Of a stretch of 64,000 nucleotides of DNA, positions 38,025-50,132 are shown one piece after another. A program made the translations under genes and the position numbers. Under the pieces are notes generated by a model. That model ran no database searches. It was not told the origin of the DNA and saw only the letters and a list, made by a program, of their open reading frames with translations. Source of the stretch: an uncultured Opitutaceae bacterium (lineage in GTDB: Bacteria > Verrucomicrobiota > Verrucomicrobiia > Opitutales > Opitutaceae); contig CAIYUN010000087.1 of assembly GCA_903929355.1 (NCBI GenBank), positions 1 through 64,000 of the forward strand. The letters run 5' to 3'. The first letter of the stretch is position 1. Every line of letters begins with the position of its first letter.

Positions 38025-40304
38025 TCACAGGCTCTGTTCCGCCGCGAGGGGCACCTGCGCGGTCACGCGGATGTCGTCCGACGCGGCGCCGATCTCGAAC
38101 TCGTACACCCCGGCCGCGAGGGCGTAGGCTTTTTTGACCGGATCCCAGTGCCGGAGGGCCTCGGCGGCCACGTCGAGTTCGACCATGACCCGCTTGCCTT
38201 TCGGCACGCTCACGCGCCGGAACGCGCAGAGCTGCCGGCGCGGGGAGTCCGGGCCCGGCGTCCTGGCATAGACCTGCACCACCTCGTCCCCGTCGCGGTC
38301 GCCGGTGTTGGCCACATCGACCCGGATCCGGGCGAACCGGCCGTCGGGCCGGGTGACCAGGAGCCCGGAATATTGGAAGGTCGTGTAGCTGAGCCCATGG
38401 CCGAAGGCGTAGAGCGGCTGGCCGGTGAAATAGCGGTAGGTGCGATTCGCCATGCGGTAGTCGTCGAAGGCGGGCAGGTCCGTCGTCGCCCGGTAGAAGG
38501 TGACCGGGAGGCGGCCCGCCGGGTTGGCGTCGCCAAAGAGGATGTCGGCCACGGCCGTGCCGCCGTTTTCGCCGGGATACCATGCCTGCACGATCGCGGG
38601 CAGGTTTTCCGCCTCCCACGGCATCGCCATCGCGCTGCCGCTGCAGTTCACCAAGACCACCGGCCGGCCCGTGGCGGCGAGCGCCTGCAGCAACGCGGTC
38701 TGCACCCCGGGCAGCTCGATCCGCGTGCGGTCGCCGCCGGCGAAGCCCTCCAGGTTGACGCTCATCTCCTCGCCCTCGAGCTGGGCGCTGATTCCGCCGA
38801 CAAAGATGACGGCGTCGGCGTCGCGCGCCAGGGCGAGCGCCGCCGGAAAGTCGGGTGAGGATGGGCCGGTCGGTTCCGTCGGGGCGGGCGCGCCGCCGCG
38901 CCGCCCGCCGCGCGGGCCGGCGGCGGCCACCGTCGGACAGCCGGGGGCGTAGTCCACCTGGATGCCCCGGCCGGCGGTGGCGGCCCGGATGCCTTGGAGG
39001 ATCGTGACCGGCCGCGAGGGCGTGCCGTTGTAGTTGCCCAGCAGCATGAGCAGGGAGTCCGCGTTCGGCCCGATGACGGCGAGGCGTTTCAGTTTCGAGC
39101 GGTTGAGCGGGAGCATCCCGGTGTTCTTTAGCAGCACGATGGATTCGCGCGCCGCCTGGAGTGCCAGGGCGGAGTTCGCGGCCGTGTCCACGTCCGCCAG
39201 CGTATATTTTGAGAAAGGCACCCGGTCGGCGGGGTCAAACATGCCGAGCCGGAAGCGGCCGGTGAGCACGCGGCGCAGCGCCTGGTCGAGGTCCGGCGCG
39301 GTGACCAGGCCCTGCTGGACGGCGGCGGCGAGGCTGTTGTACGTGGTGCCGCAGTTGAGGTCGTCGCCGGCCTTGAGCGCCAGCGCGGCGGCCGCGGCGG
39401 CGGTGGGGACGAGATGATGGGTCCGGTAGATGTCACCGACGGCGTCGCAGTCGGAGACCACATAGCCTTGGAACCCCCACCGGGTCCGCAGCAGGTCGGT
39501 CAGCAGCAGGGGACTGGCGCTGGCGGACGCGCCATAGACCTCGTTGTAGGCGCCCATCACGCAGCCGACCCGGGCCTCGCGCACGGCCGCCTCAAAGTGC
39601 GGCAGGTAGTTGTCGTAAAAGTCGACCTCGGTGGGCTGGGCGTTGAAGGTGTGCCGGGTGGACTCCGGGCCGCTGTGGACGGCGAAGTGCTTCGCGCAGG
39701 CGAGGGCCTTGAGGTAGTGCGGGTCGTCGCCCTGCAGCCCCTCGATGAACGCGACCCCCATGCGCCCGGTGAGGAACGTGTCCTCGCCGTAGGTCTCCTG
39801 GCCGCGGCCCCAGCGCGGGTCGCGGAAGAGGTTGAGGTTGGGCGTCCAGAAGGTGAGCCCGTAATACTGGAGCTGCTGGGTGGTCCAGGGTCCGGTCTGG
39901 AGGGCGTCGTGGTATTTTCCGCGCGCCTCGGTGGCGATGGTGTCCGCGACCTGCTGGAGCAACGCCGGGTCCCACATCGCGGCCATCCCAATGGTCTGCG
40001 GAAACACGGTCGCCGTGCCGGCTCGCGCGACGCCGTGCAGGGCCTCGTTCCAATAATTGTAGGGTGGCAGGTTGAGCCGCGGGATGCCGGGCGCGGCGTT
40101 GACGAGCTGGCTGATTTTTTCGGCGAGGGTCATCCGGCCGACGAGGTCGGCCACCCGGCGGTCCACCGGCTGGGCGGAATCCAGGTAAAGGGCGGACGGG
40201 GTGGCGGCGACCATGGCGGCCGCCGGGGCGGGCTGGGCGCGGGCGGCGGAGGCGGCCAGCGCCAGCATGGCGAGCCCGAGATGATGGAGGCGGCGGGGGG
40301 ACAT
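38025..40304 (-). CDS. Exported glycoside hydrolase family 3 (beta-xylosidase/beta-glucosidase-like)
   Basis: 759 aa from ATG 40304 (MSPRRLHHLGLAMLALAASA), which gives a clean signal peptide ending ARA-QP; a GTG at 40340 overlaps the upstream stop and is an alternative. The GH3 barrel has WNEALHGVARAGTATVFPQT, DPRWGRGQETYGEDTFL and nucleophile Asp285 in YVVSDCDAVG. The alpha/beta sandwich follows (NADSLLMLLGNYNGTPSRPV), then FGHGLSYTTFQYSGL and a fibronectin-like C-terminus. It looks closest to plant-type/Bacteroides xylosidases. A Gly/Arg-rich insert GPRGGRRGGAPAP sits near residue 480. Confidence 0.93.
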   Translation of the reverse strand: MSPRRLHHLGLAMLALAASAARAQPAPAAAMVAATPSALYLDSAQPVDRRVADLVGRMTLAEKISQLVNAAPGIPRLNLPPYNYWNEALHGVARAGTATVFPQTIGMAAMWDPALLQQVADTIATEARGKYHDALQTGPWTTQQLQYYGLTFWTPNLNLFRDPRWGRGQETYGEDTFLTGRMGVAFIEGLQGDDPHYLKALACAKHFAVHSGPESTRHTFNAQPTEVDFYDNYLPHFEAAVREARVGCVMGAYNEVYGASASASPLLLTDLLRTRWGFQGYVVSDCDAVGDIYRTHHLVPTAAAAAALALKAGDDLNCGTTYNSLAAAVQQGLVTAPDLDQALRRVLTGRFRLGMFDPADRVPFSKYTLADVDTAANSALALQAARESIVLLKNTGMLPLNRSKLKRLAVIGPNADSLLMLLGNYNGTPSRPVTILQGIRAATAGRGIQVDYAPGCPTVAAAGPRGGRRGGAPAPTEPTGPSSPDFPAALALARDADAVIFVGGISAQLEGEEMSVNLEGFAGGDRTRIELPGVQTALLQALAATGRPVVLVNCSGSAMAMPWEAENLPAIVQAWYPGENGGTAVADILFGDANPAGRLPVTFYRATTDLPAFDDYRMANRTYRYFTGQPLYAFGHGLSYTTFQYSGLLVTRPDGRFARIRVDVANTGDRDGDEVVQVYARTPGPDSPRRQLCAFRRVSVPKGKRVMVELDVAAEALRHWDPVKKAYALAAGVYEFEIGAASDDIRVTAQVPLAAEQSL

Positions 40305-40336
40305 GGCGGTCAAAGGGCTGCGCGGCAACACTCGGC

Positions 40337-40915
40337 TCACGGCCCGGGGGGCGGGCCGGGGCTGGTGGACTTGGCGGCGACTTCAGTTTTCAGGCGGGTG
40401 ATCCCGCGAATGACTGGAAGCGATGCATAATAGAGGAAGATGACGCAGGGCGGCACCAACACCGCCCAGACGACGACCGTGTGGATCACCCCCTGGCCGT
40501 AATCATGGCACGCCTGGAACAAGTCGGTGCGGAAAGCATGGTAGATCACGCGCGGGCTCAGGATCAGCCGTTCATCGGTCTTGACGTGGAAGACCAGCTC
40601 ACCCAACCGCCAGAGCGCGAAAAACACGGGCAGGTGCACCGGCAGCAACGCCTGGTTGAGCAGTTGGATGATGGGCTGGTTGAGCCGCAGGACATAGGCG
40701 GCGCAGAAACAGAGCAACGAGGTGAAGCCGAAGACGGGAAACATCCCGAGGGCGAATCCGATCGCGAGGGTGAGGGCGATTTTCTCCGGGGTGATACCCT
40801 GCGTGAGCTGCAGGACGATGGGGTCGCGCACGCGGCGTTCCCAAAAGGTCCGCGTTTTTGGCGGATCGGCCGGGGCTGAGGACAGGGCTGCGGTGGTCGG
40901 GGAGGGGGTTTCCAC
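40337..40915 (-). CDS. DUF2062 membrane protein
   Basis: 192 aa. After a short basic region (ERRVRDPIVLQLTQGITPEK) come membrane segments IALTLAIGFALGMFPVFGFT and SLLCFCAAYVLRLNQPIIQL, the DUF2062 signature, then TVVVWAVLVPPCVIFLYYAS. DUF2062 proteins are inner-membrane proteins of unknown biochemical role, often near glycan genes. Its stop abuts the GH3 gene, suggesting co-transcription. Confidence 0.85.
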   Translation of the reverse strand: METPSPTTAALSSAPADPPKTRTFWERRVRDPIVLQLTQGITPEKIALTLAIGFALGMFPVFGFTSLLCFCAAYVLRLNQPIIQLLNQALLPVHLPVFFALWRLGELVFHVKTDERLILSPRVIYHAFRTDLFQACHDYGQGVIHTVVVWAVLVPPCVIFLYYASLPVIRGITRLKTEVAAKSTSPGPPPGP

Positions 40916-41025
40916 GGGAATCCCACTGTCTGTCAGACCGCCGGAGGGACCGCAACACCGATCGGGCCCGCCTGTCCGCTCACTTTCTGGCAGGCTCCCG
41001 GACGGCGCGCCCGGCGTGTCCTGCC

Positions 41026-42237
41026 CTACCTCGGGGATGGCTTGGGCACCTCGGCAACGGTCACCTGCGCCGGTGGCGTCATGCCGTGGGCCAGCTCGGT
41101 CCCGTCGCGATGGAGCGCGGGGTGCCCGGCCTTTTGCGGCAGGGTGACCTGTGCGGCGGACGCGGTGGCGACCGCCATCGCCGCCGCGGTGGGGACGACG
41201 CGCTTGAGGGTGGCATACGAATATTCGCGATGGGCGTGCGCGGCCTTTTGCGCGGCGATGACGGTGGCCGCGTGCTCGGCCTCGTGGCCCTCGTCGAGCA
41301 CGGACTGGGGCACGGGTTTGAGGCCCCAGATGAGGCCCGTCCGGGCCAGCAGTTTCAGCCCGTAGTAGGTCGGATCAATCTCCCACCAATAAAACCCGTT
41401 GCGCGTGGCGCTCATGTAGCGGTGGTGGTTGTTGTGCCAGCCCTCGCCGAGCGTGACGAGGGCGAGGATGAAGCTGTTGCGCGAGTCATCGCCCGTCTGG
41501 AAGCGGCGCCGGCCCATCAGGTGGGCCAGCGAGTTGATGGTCGAGGTGCCGTGGAAAAGTGCCGTCGTGCTGATGAAAAACCCCCAGGTCAGCATCTGCC
41601 AGCGGGTGGTGCCGAGGCCCGGAGCGTAAACCTCCAGCAGCCACCCAAGGCCCCAGACGGCAAAACCGGTGAGGATCGGCACGGCCGTGTCGAAACGGTT
41701 CAGCCAGACCAATTCGGGAAACCGGGCGAGATCGCGCACCTTGCTGTAATCGGTCGGAAAATTTTTCCGGCTCGTGATCCAGCCGATGTGCGACCACCAA
41801 AAGCCGTGGACGTGGGGCGAGTGGGCGTCCTCCGCGTCGTCGGAGTGCTGGTGGTGGTGCCGGTGGTGGTAGGCCCACCAGAGCGGACCGCGTTGCACGG
41901 TGGTGCCGCCCCACAGGGCGAGGAGGAACTGGCCCGGCCGCGAGGTGGTGTAGGTCTTGTGGGAGAAGTAGCGGTGATAAATGCCCGTGACCGCGAACAT
42001 CCGGGCGAAATAAAACGCGACCGCAGCGGCCACCGCGACGGGGCTCCAGCCCACCCAGATCACCCCGAGACACCCGGCGTGGAGGATGACAAACGGGATG
42101 ACGCGCACCCAGTCCACCTTGTCGGGTGCGGCACGGATCTTCTCCGCCCCTCCGGGCGCGAAGTCGGCGTCAAACCAATGGACGAGCGCGACAGTGGCGC
42201 GGCGGAAAAACGAGGGGCGAGGCGAGGAGTTCGGCAT
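41026..42237 (-). CDS. Acyl-CoA/fatty acid desaturase
   Basis: 403 aa from ATG 42237 (MPNSSPRPSFFRRATVALVH); the frame is open upstream to 42366 but lacks similarity. The three histidine boxes that bind the di-iron centre are intact: HRYFSH, HHRHHHQH and GEGWHNNHH. Four membrane segments surround them (VIPFVILHAGCLGVIWVGWS, AVAAAVAFYFARMFAVTG). It inserts a delta-9-type double bond into fatty acyl chains. The ~75 C-terminal residues are Ala/His-rich and less conserved. The gap 40916-41025 has no feature. Confidence 0.93.
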   Translation of the reverse strand: MPNSSPRPSFFRRATVALVHWFDADFAPGGAEKIRAAPDKVDWVRVIPFVILHAGCLGVIWVGWSPVAVAAAVAFYFARMFAVTGIYHRYFSHKTYTTSRPGQFLLALWGGTTVQRGPLWWAYHHRHHHQHSDDAEDAHSPHVHGFWWSHIGWITSRKNFPTDYSKVRDLARFPELVWLNRFDTAVPILTGFAVWGLGWLLEVYAPGLGTTRWQMLTWGFFISTTALFHGTSTINSLAHLMGRRRFQTGDDSRNSFILALVTLGEGWHNNHHRYMSATRNGFYWWEIDPTYYGLKLLARTGLIWGLKPVPQSVLDEGHEAEHAATVIAAQKAAHAHREYSYATLKRVVPTAAAMAVATASAAQVTLPQKAGHPALHRDGTELAHGMTPPAQVTVAEVPKPSPR

Positions 42238-42362
42238 CGGTGGAGGAGGCGGAAAAAGGGACAGAAGTTGGGCCGGGAACCCGTCCGGCGCAAGCTGTGT
42301 TTTCCAGAAACCTTGCGGGCCGGGATCGGGCTCGGGGCGGCCCCGCCGACCCGACCGAACGG

Positions 42363-43109
42363 TCATTTTCCGCGGGTGCCGCCACCCGCCAAGCGGCGGA
42401 GGTTGTCACATATAATCGCGGCGGCGGCGGCGGCGTTGAGCGACTCCGCCCCGCCATGCCGGGGGATTGTAACGTAATACGTTACAAGTTGCCGGACGGC
42501 GGGTGACAGGCCGAGGCCCTCGCTGCCGATGACCAGCACGGCGTCGCGCCGGGGCGGGAGGGTGTGGATATTTTCGCCCGCGAGGTCGCAGCCGAGCACG
42601 GGCGCGGCGCAACCGGCCAGCGCGGCGGCGAGCGGCGCCGTATGAACCCGCACCCGGGCAAACGAGCCCATGCTGGCGTTGATCACCTTCTGGGAATATA
42701 GGTCGGCGCAGTCCGGCGAGAGCAGCACGCGGTCGAGCGCGAACCAGTCGGCGATCCGCAGGAGGGTGCCGACATTGCCGGCGTCCTGGATGCCGTCGAG
42801 CGCGAGCGTGAGCCCATGGTTGAGCGCACCAGCCGGCAGCGGCTCGCGCACGAGGCGGCCGATGGCGAGCACGGGCGACGGGGTGGGGAAGTGGCTGATC
42901 CGCGCCATCTCCGCCGCGGTGACCCGGGTCGCCGGGGCGCCAGTTTTATCCACCCACTCCGGCGTCGCGTAGATTTCCAGCAACGGGTGCCCGGCGGTGA
43001 GCAGCTCGCCGACGACTTTCGCCCCCTCGACGACAAACTGTCCCGCCGCCTCGCGGTGCTGTTTCCCGCGCAGGTCGCGCAGGCGGGTGACGGTGGCCTT
43101 GGTCAGCAT
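42363..43109 (-). CDS. TrmH/SpoU-family RNA 2'-O-methyltransferase
   Basis: 248 aa from ATG 43109 (MLTKATVTRLRDLRGKQHRE). An N-terminal L30e-like substrate-binding domain (QFVVEGAKVVGELLTAGHPL) precedes the knotted SPOUT domain with motif 1 LDGIQDAGNVGTLLRIADWF, motif 2 VLVIGSEGLGLSPAVRQLVT and motif 3 VTIPRHGGAESLNAAAAAAI. It uses S-adenosylmethionine to methylate ribose in rRNA or tRNA; the target is not predictable. A GC hairpin precedes the next gene. Confidence 0.92.
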   Translation of the reverse strand: MLTKATVTRLRDLRGKQHREAAGQFVVEGAKVVGELLTAGHPLLEIYATPEWVDKTGAPATRVTAAEMARISHFPTPSPVLAIGRLVREPLPAGALNHGLTLALDGIQDAGNVGTLLRIADWFALDRVLLSPDCADLYSQKVINASMGSFARVRVHTAPLAAALAGCAAPVLGCDLAGENIHTLPPRRDAVLVIGSEGLGLSPAVRQLVTYYVTIPRHGGAESLNAAAAAAIICDNLRRLAGGGTRGK

Positions 43110-43228
43110 CCCGGGGAGCAAGGCACGCGGCGGTCCGGATGGCAATTTTCTCCGCACAATTGCGACCGTTTGTTTTTGCATCGGGGGGAGGCTTCTGCCA
43201 CAGCATCGGGCGCACCGGCCTTTCCTCC

Positions 43229-43471
43229 ATGAACTTCAAAGTCTTCATCCGCACCGTCCTCTTCCTGCTGACCCTGTTTATCGTGATTTACACCGCGATG
43301 TACAACACCCAGGAGATCGTGTTCAATTTTCCCCTGCTGCTCAAGAATCCAGTCAAGGCGGAAGCCCCGCTGATTTTCTTCGCCATTTTCGCCGTGGGGG
43401 TCTTCGGCGGGACGTTGCTCAACGCCGGCGGTGGCAAGGGCAAGGGCGGCGACAGCGGGAAGCGGAAATGA
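43229..43471 (+). CDS. LapA-domain small membrane protein
   Basis: 80 aa from ATG 43229 (MNFKVFIRTVLFLLTLFIVI). Two membrane segments (VLFLLTLFIVIYTAMYN and PLIFFAIFAVGVFGGTLL) with the central TQEIVFNFPLLL fit the lipopolysaccharide assembly protein A domain family. The C-terminus is a short basic tail GGKGKGGDSGKRK. It is 69 bp ahead of gcvP on the same strand; a functional link is not evident. Confidence 0.7.
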   Translation: MNFKVFIRTVLFLLTLFIVIYTAMYNTQEIVFNFPLLLKNPVKAEAPLIFFAIFAVGVFGGTLLNAGGGKGKGGDSGKRK

Positions 43472-43540
43472 GCCGGTCCGGACCGCGCCGCCGCGAAAAC
43501 CCGTTGCGCGACGCCGTCCCGTCCGCCTAGCGTCCGCGCC

Positions 43541-46438
<2,898 letters not shown>

Positions 46439-46602
46439 ACGGTTGAAGTCAAAAACAGCACGCATCTTCAGATTGTCGGGCTCTGGGCCCTTGTCTCTCT
46501 CTCCCTCCTCCGTGTGCGCCGCGTCCTCTGTGCTACAACTTCTTCTCCGATTTGTCCCATCCGCGACGATCCGTGTAATCCATGGTTCAAACATCGCACC
46601 TC

Positions 46603-46928
46603 CATTCCTGATTTCCTGATTTCCATATTCAATTCGAGTCTGGAACTCAGGAACTCACGCCGGACCCCGAGTTCCAGAGCGCGATGACCGGCATGTCCGG
46701 GTGATCGGGCACGCTCCCGAGCCGGCTGAGGGACGCGGTGCCGAGGTGCCCTTCGGTGCAATCCGTGGTTAAAACTCTGCCTGCTCCGATCCTGATTTCC
46801 TGATTTCCATATTCGATTCCGAATCAGGAACTCAGGAACTCACGCCGGACCCCGAGTTCCAGAGCGCGATGACCGGCATATCCGGGTGATCGGGCACGCT
46901 CCCGAGCCGGCTGAGGGACGCGGTGCCC
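46603..46928. repeat. Direct duplication of the phosphatase 3' end
   Basis: 46603-46743 and 46788-46928 are near-identical: each runs from TTCCTGATTTCCTGATTTCC through GAACTCACGCCGGACCCCGA to GAGGGACGCGGTGCC. The second copy is the true 3' end of the histidine phosphatase gene; the first is a detached fossil encoding only its last ~33 codons. They are offset by about 185 bp. This and a CTCTGTG/ATCCGTGTAATCC word region explain most of the 393-bp gap 46439-46831. Confidence 0.85.
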
Positions 46929-47422
46929 AGCGGAAAATGCCCACCTTGCTCCACGGGCAGTTCGATCCATCTCACGCCCAGCACGCTCCCGAGATGACCG
47001 TGGGTGAAGAGCGCAACATCGCCCCCCAGCGTGCGCAGCCGCGCGATCAGCCGGTCGGCGCGGTCGGCGATCTGGGCCGGGGACTCTCCGTTCGGGCAGC
47101 CGTCGCGGAATAAATTCCACGTTGGTGCGGTCTGGTGAATGTCCACGGTGCGCCGGCCTTCGTAATCGCCATAGTCCCATTCGGCCAGATCTGGCTCGGT
47201 CTCGGCCGCCGCCCCCAGGCCGGCCAGCTCGCAGGTTTGCCGCGCCCGCAGCCGCGGGCTGGTGAACACCCGGTTGAACGCGGTTCCGCGCAGTCGCTCC
47301 TTCAGCGTGCGTGCCGCTTGTTCGCCACGGGCGGTGAGGGCCAGATCCGTCCGGCTGGTGTGCCGCCCGGACCGGGACCATTCCGTTTCTCCGTGGCGGA
47401 TGAGATGAAGGCGCACAGGCAT
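46832..47422 (-). CDS. Histidine phosphatase family protein
   Basis: 196 aa. The phospho-accepting His is in HLIRHGETEWSRSGRH (about residue 10, RHG motif); the second catalytic region is FTHGHLGSVLGVRWI; SPRLRARQTCELAG supplies the conserved Arg. Members are phosphoglycerate-mutase-like phosphatases acting on small phosphorylated metabolites. The 3' end is duplicated downstream (46603-46743), which does not alter this intact copy. Confidence 0.92.
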   Translation of the reverse strand: MPVRLHLIRHGETEWSRSGRHTSRTDLALTARGEQAARTLKERLRGTAFNRVFTSPRLRARQTCELAGLGAAAETEPDLAEWDYGDYEGRRTVDIHQTAPTWNLFRDGCPNGESPAQIADRADRLIARLRTLGGDVALFTHGHLGSVLGVRWIELPVEQGGHFPLGTASLSRLGSVPDHPDMPVIALWNSGSGVSS

Positions 47423-47452
47423 GTTGCCGGGCGACGGGCCGTGGGCAGGTCA

Positions 47453-47989
47453 CTACCGCGAGACGGTTCCGCTGGGGGCCATGCCCACGACCTGGATGCT
47501 GTTCACGACCTGCTCAAATTCCGTCTCGCTGGGGTTGTCCAGGGAGAAAAATACGCCGAGCAAGTAATAGTCCTGCAGTGGGGTGCCCACCTTGGGGTTG
47601 AACATCACGTAGGCCACCGTGTTGCCGTCGGCATCCTTGCCATGGGCGAACACTCCGGCCCCGCGCAGAGTGCCGAGCTGGTTGATGCTCTCCTCCTGTA
47701 CGCCCGTCATCATCCTTTTGGCCTGAAGCATGGTGGCGTTGGGCTGCCCGGGCTGCCGCCCCACCGATAGGAGCACCCGGTGATCATTGCGGTAGAGCAG
47801 CATCTCAAAAGTCCGGCTCAGCCCGGTTTGGGGCGTGTCGGCGCTCTGCCAGTCGACCGGGAGCGTGACCGTGAGTGAGTCCTTGGGTTGACGCATCGTC
47901 CCGGTGTCGCGGGCCGATCCGGTCGAACTGTGCATGCAGCCGGTTAAGATTGAAGCGAGCAGACAGGGCAGAAAAAGGCGCGGCAGCAT
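47453..47989 (-). CDS. Putative lipoprotein, unknown function
   Basis: 178 aa with signal MLPRLFLPCLLASILTGC and a lipobox LTGC at residues 15-18. The mature part: SLTVTLPVDWQSADTPQTGL, EMLLYRNDHRVLLSVGRQPG, GVFAHGKDADGNTVAYVMFN and EFEQVVNSIQVVGM. No family recognised; it resembles small lipoproteins with a PsbP-like fold (tentative). It ends 30 bp from the phosphatase start on the same strand. Confidence 0.6.
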   Translation of the reverse strand: MLPRLFLPCLLASILTGCMHSSTGSARDTGTMRQPKDSLTVTLPVDWQSADTPQTGLSRTFEMLLYRNDHRVLLSVGRQPGQPNATMLQAKRMMTGVQEESINQLGTLRGAGVFAHGKDADGNTVAYVMFNPKVGTPLQDYYLLGVFFSLDNPSETEFEQVVNSIQVVGMAPSGTVSR

Positions 47990-48072
47990 AGAGGGGCCAC
48001 AGCATCGCCCGTTTGTACTGCTGCGTCAAGCCTGACTGGCGCGGGTCGTGACGCATTTTGCCGTCTTGGGGG

Positions 48073-48116
48073 GGACGCCACTCCGTGGCGTCCGCGGGCG
48101 GCTCGGAGAGCCGCCC
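48073..48116. repeat. Paired hairpins GGACGCCACTCCGTGGCGTCC-type
   Basis: Two adjacent perfect hairpins: GGACGCCA...TGGCGTCC (48073-48093) and GGGCGGCT...AGCCGCCC (48096-48116). Diverged copies of the same words occur at about 23430-23500 and 28341. They lie in the 216-bp gap 47990-48205 between co-directional genes and could act as a terminator-like structure for GT2 transcription, though no T-run follows. Confidence 0.65.
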
Positions 48117-48205
48117 CTGACGTTGCGGTGGCATTGCAAAATACGTCGCCACCGGTCGGAAGCAGACGGCAGCAGGCGGCGGCACCCGGCCGGTGGCCAA
48201 CGGCC

Positions 48206-48994
48206 TCAGCCTGGCCGGCGGTAATCACCCCGGCTGAAATATTTTTCGAGCCAGACGTAGGCGCAGATGAAGAAATAGCGGCTGCCCATTTCCTTGAGTT
48301 TGAGCTTGGCCACCCCATGGCGGCGGTTCTGCCAGGAGATCGGGATCACCGTCCACGAATAGCCCCTCACAATGGCCTTGAGGGGAATCTCGACCGTCAG
48401 GTTGAAGTGGGGCGAGAGGAACGGCCGGCAGCCCTCGATCGCGGTCCGGCGGTAGGCCTTGAAGGCGTTCGTGGTGTCGTTCAGGGCGATATTGAAGCCC
48501 AGGCGAACCAGCAGATTGGCCAGCCGGTTGATGAGGAGCTTCACCCGCGGGTACCCTTCCACTCTGGCCCCCTTGATGAAACGGCTGCCAAAAACGCAGT
48601 CCCAGCCCTCGTTCAACAGCCGCCAGTAGCGCACGGCGTCGGCGGGGGAGTCGGATGCATCCGCCATCATGATGGCGCAGGCGTCGCCCCGCATTTGGGC
48701 CAGGCCATGCAGCACGGCGCGTCCGAAACCGGACGGGCCCGGGTTGCGCAACGGGACCAGCGTCGGCATGGAGCGGGTCAGTTCCTGCAGCACCGCCCAG
48801 GTGCGATCTTTGGAGCTGTCATCCACCACGATGATCTCATGGGGCACACCGGCCCGCGTCAGCTCGGCCTGGAGGTCGCGCAGGGTGCCGGGCAGCGATT
48901 CATCCTCATTCCGGGCCGGGATGACAATGCTGTAAAGCGACAGGGGCGCGGCGGAGGCCGGGGGCACAGCCATGGAGGCGGGGGTGCGGGACAT
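48206..48994 (-). CDS. Glycosyltransferase family 2 (dolichol-phosphate-mannose-synthase-like)
   Basis: 262 aa from ATG 48994. GT-A fold: SIVIPARNEDESLPGTLRDL, EIIVVDDSSKDRTWAVLQEL, GFGRAVLHGLAQMRGDACAI, MMADASDSPADAVRYW (metal-binding Asp) and VFGSRFIKGARVEGYPRVKL. It probably transfers a sugar to a polyprenyl phosphate at the membrane. The start codon shares a base with the stop of the epimerase (TGATG), so the two are translationally coupled. A second relative is cut by the right edge of the window (63609). Confidence 0.92.
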   Translation of the reverse strand: MSRTPASMAVPPASAAPLSLYSIVIPARNEDESLPGTLRDLQAELTRAGVPHEIIVVDDSSKDRTWAVLQELTRSMPTLVPLRNPGPSGFGRAVLHGLAQMRGDACAIMMADASDSPADAVRYWRLLNEGWDCVFGSRFIKGARVEGYPRVKLLINRLANLLVRLGFNIALNDTTNAFKAYRRTAIEGCRPFLSPHFNLTVEIPLKAIVRGYSWTVIPISWQNRRHGVAKLKLKEMGSRYFFICAYVWLEKYFSRGDYRRPG

Positions 48995-50067
48995 CAGGAA
49001 GGGGAGGACAACTCCAGCCAGCCGGGGTGCTGCTCCGCATGGAGTGCGAGCTCCTCCAGGATGGCCGGGGTCGCGGTCATCGGCCTCCAGTCCCAGACCC
49101 GCGCGGCCTTGGCCGGATTGAGCACCACCCAGGGGAGGTCGAACGGGCGCGTGAGTCCCTCGGTGCCAACCTCCCGCGGCCCGAAGCGCCGACCGCACCA
49201 GGCGCTGAGCTGACGGAGCGACATCGCGGAGCCGGCGCCGCCGGAAAGATTCACCATCCGGTCGGCCACGGCCAGCCGGGGGGCGCCGAACTGCCGGAGG
49301 AGCAACGACGCCAGATCGCGGGGATGAAGGCAGTCGCGGACCTGGTGGCCGTGGCCGCCGAAACCGAGATAGCGCAGGGGGTGGCGGGAATGCCACGCGT
49401 GGATCCAGTAGGCAAAAATACCCTGATCCGCCCGGCCAAACTGGCCACCGCCGGCCAGCACTCCGCAGCGGTTGATGAACACCGGGAAACCGAAGGCCTC
49501 GCCGTATTCGAGCGCGAGCGCCTCGCTGGCCAGCTTGGTGGCGCCGTAGAGCGAGACGGGCGCCTGGGTGGAAAAAGTCTCGTCCAAACCGGCCGGGGTG
49601 AGGCCGGGGGGCAGGGCGGCCCCGGGATCGGGCCGGAAGGCGTCGCCCTCGACGGTCACCGGGAGCGCGGCCAGCGGGGCGATGGAGTAAACGCGGCTGG
49701 TGGAGAGGAGGATGAATCCCGCGCGGCGGGTCTTGCAGTATTCCAGCAGGTTGATGGTGCCCACGAGGTTGTGCTCGAGCAACTGGCGGGAGGACAACTG
49801 GCCGTCGAGTCCGCCGAGCACGCTGGGGCTGGCCGCCGCATCCACGACAAAGTCCGCCGCGGGCAGCGCCGCCACATCGCTGGCGCAACGCAAGTCGGCG
49901 TGAACCACCTGGACCCCGTGACGCTTGAGCTCCAACCGGTTGGTTTCGCTGCCGGGCCGGCTGAAGTTGTCGCAGCCGACCAGCTGGTGTCCGGTGCCCG
50001 CCTGCGCCAGCGCGCGGGCCAGGGTGCTGCCCGCAAAACCGCAAACGCCGGTGAGAAGGATGGTCAT
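48994..50067 (-). CDS. NAD-dependent sugar-nucleotide epimerase/dehydratase
   Basis: 357 aa extended SDR. LLTGVCGFAGSTLARALAQ (NAD motif), ADFVVDAAASPSVLGGLDGQ and LLSTSRVYSIAPL resemble CDP-paratose epimerases; catalytic Tyr174 and Lys178 lie in LYGATKLASEALALEYG. Unlike the epimerase at 9414, the catalytic Tyr is present. It is coupled by TGATG to a GT2 gene, indicating that it supplies a sugar nucleotide or a modified lipid-linked sugar for the same glycan. Confidence 0.9.
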   Translation of the reverse strand: MTILLTGVCGFAGSTLARALAQAGTGHQLVGCDNFSRPGSETNRLELKRHGVQVVHADLRCASDVAALPAADFVVDAAASPSVLGGLDGQLSSRQLLEHNLVGTINLLEYCKTRRAGFILLSTSRVYSIAPLAALPVTVEGDAFRPDPGAALPPGLTPAGLDETFSTQAPVSLYGATKLASEALALEYGEAFGFPVFINRCGVLAGGGQFGRADQGIFAYWIHAWHSRHPLRYLGFGGHGHQVRDCLHPRDLASLLLRQFGAPRLAVADRMVNLSGGAGSAMSLRQLSAWCGRRFGPREVGTEGLTRPFDLPWVVLNPAKAARVWDWRPMTATPAILEELALHAEQHPGWLELSSPS

Positions 50068-50132
50068 GGGGCCATGAAACGGGCTTGAGGCGCGGGACTG
50101 AAGCCAAAACTGGCCGACCCGGGCTGGCGAGT

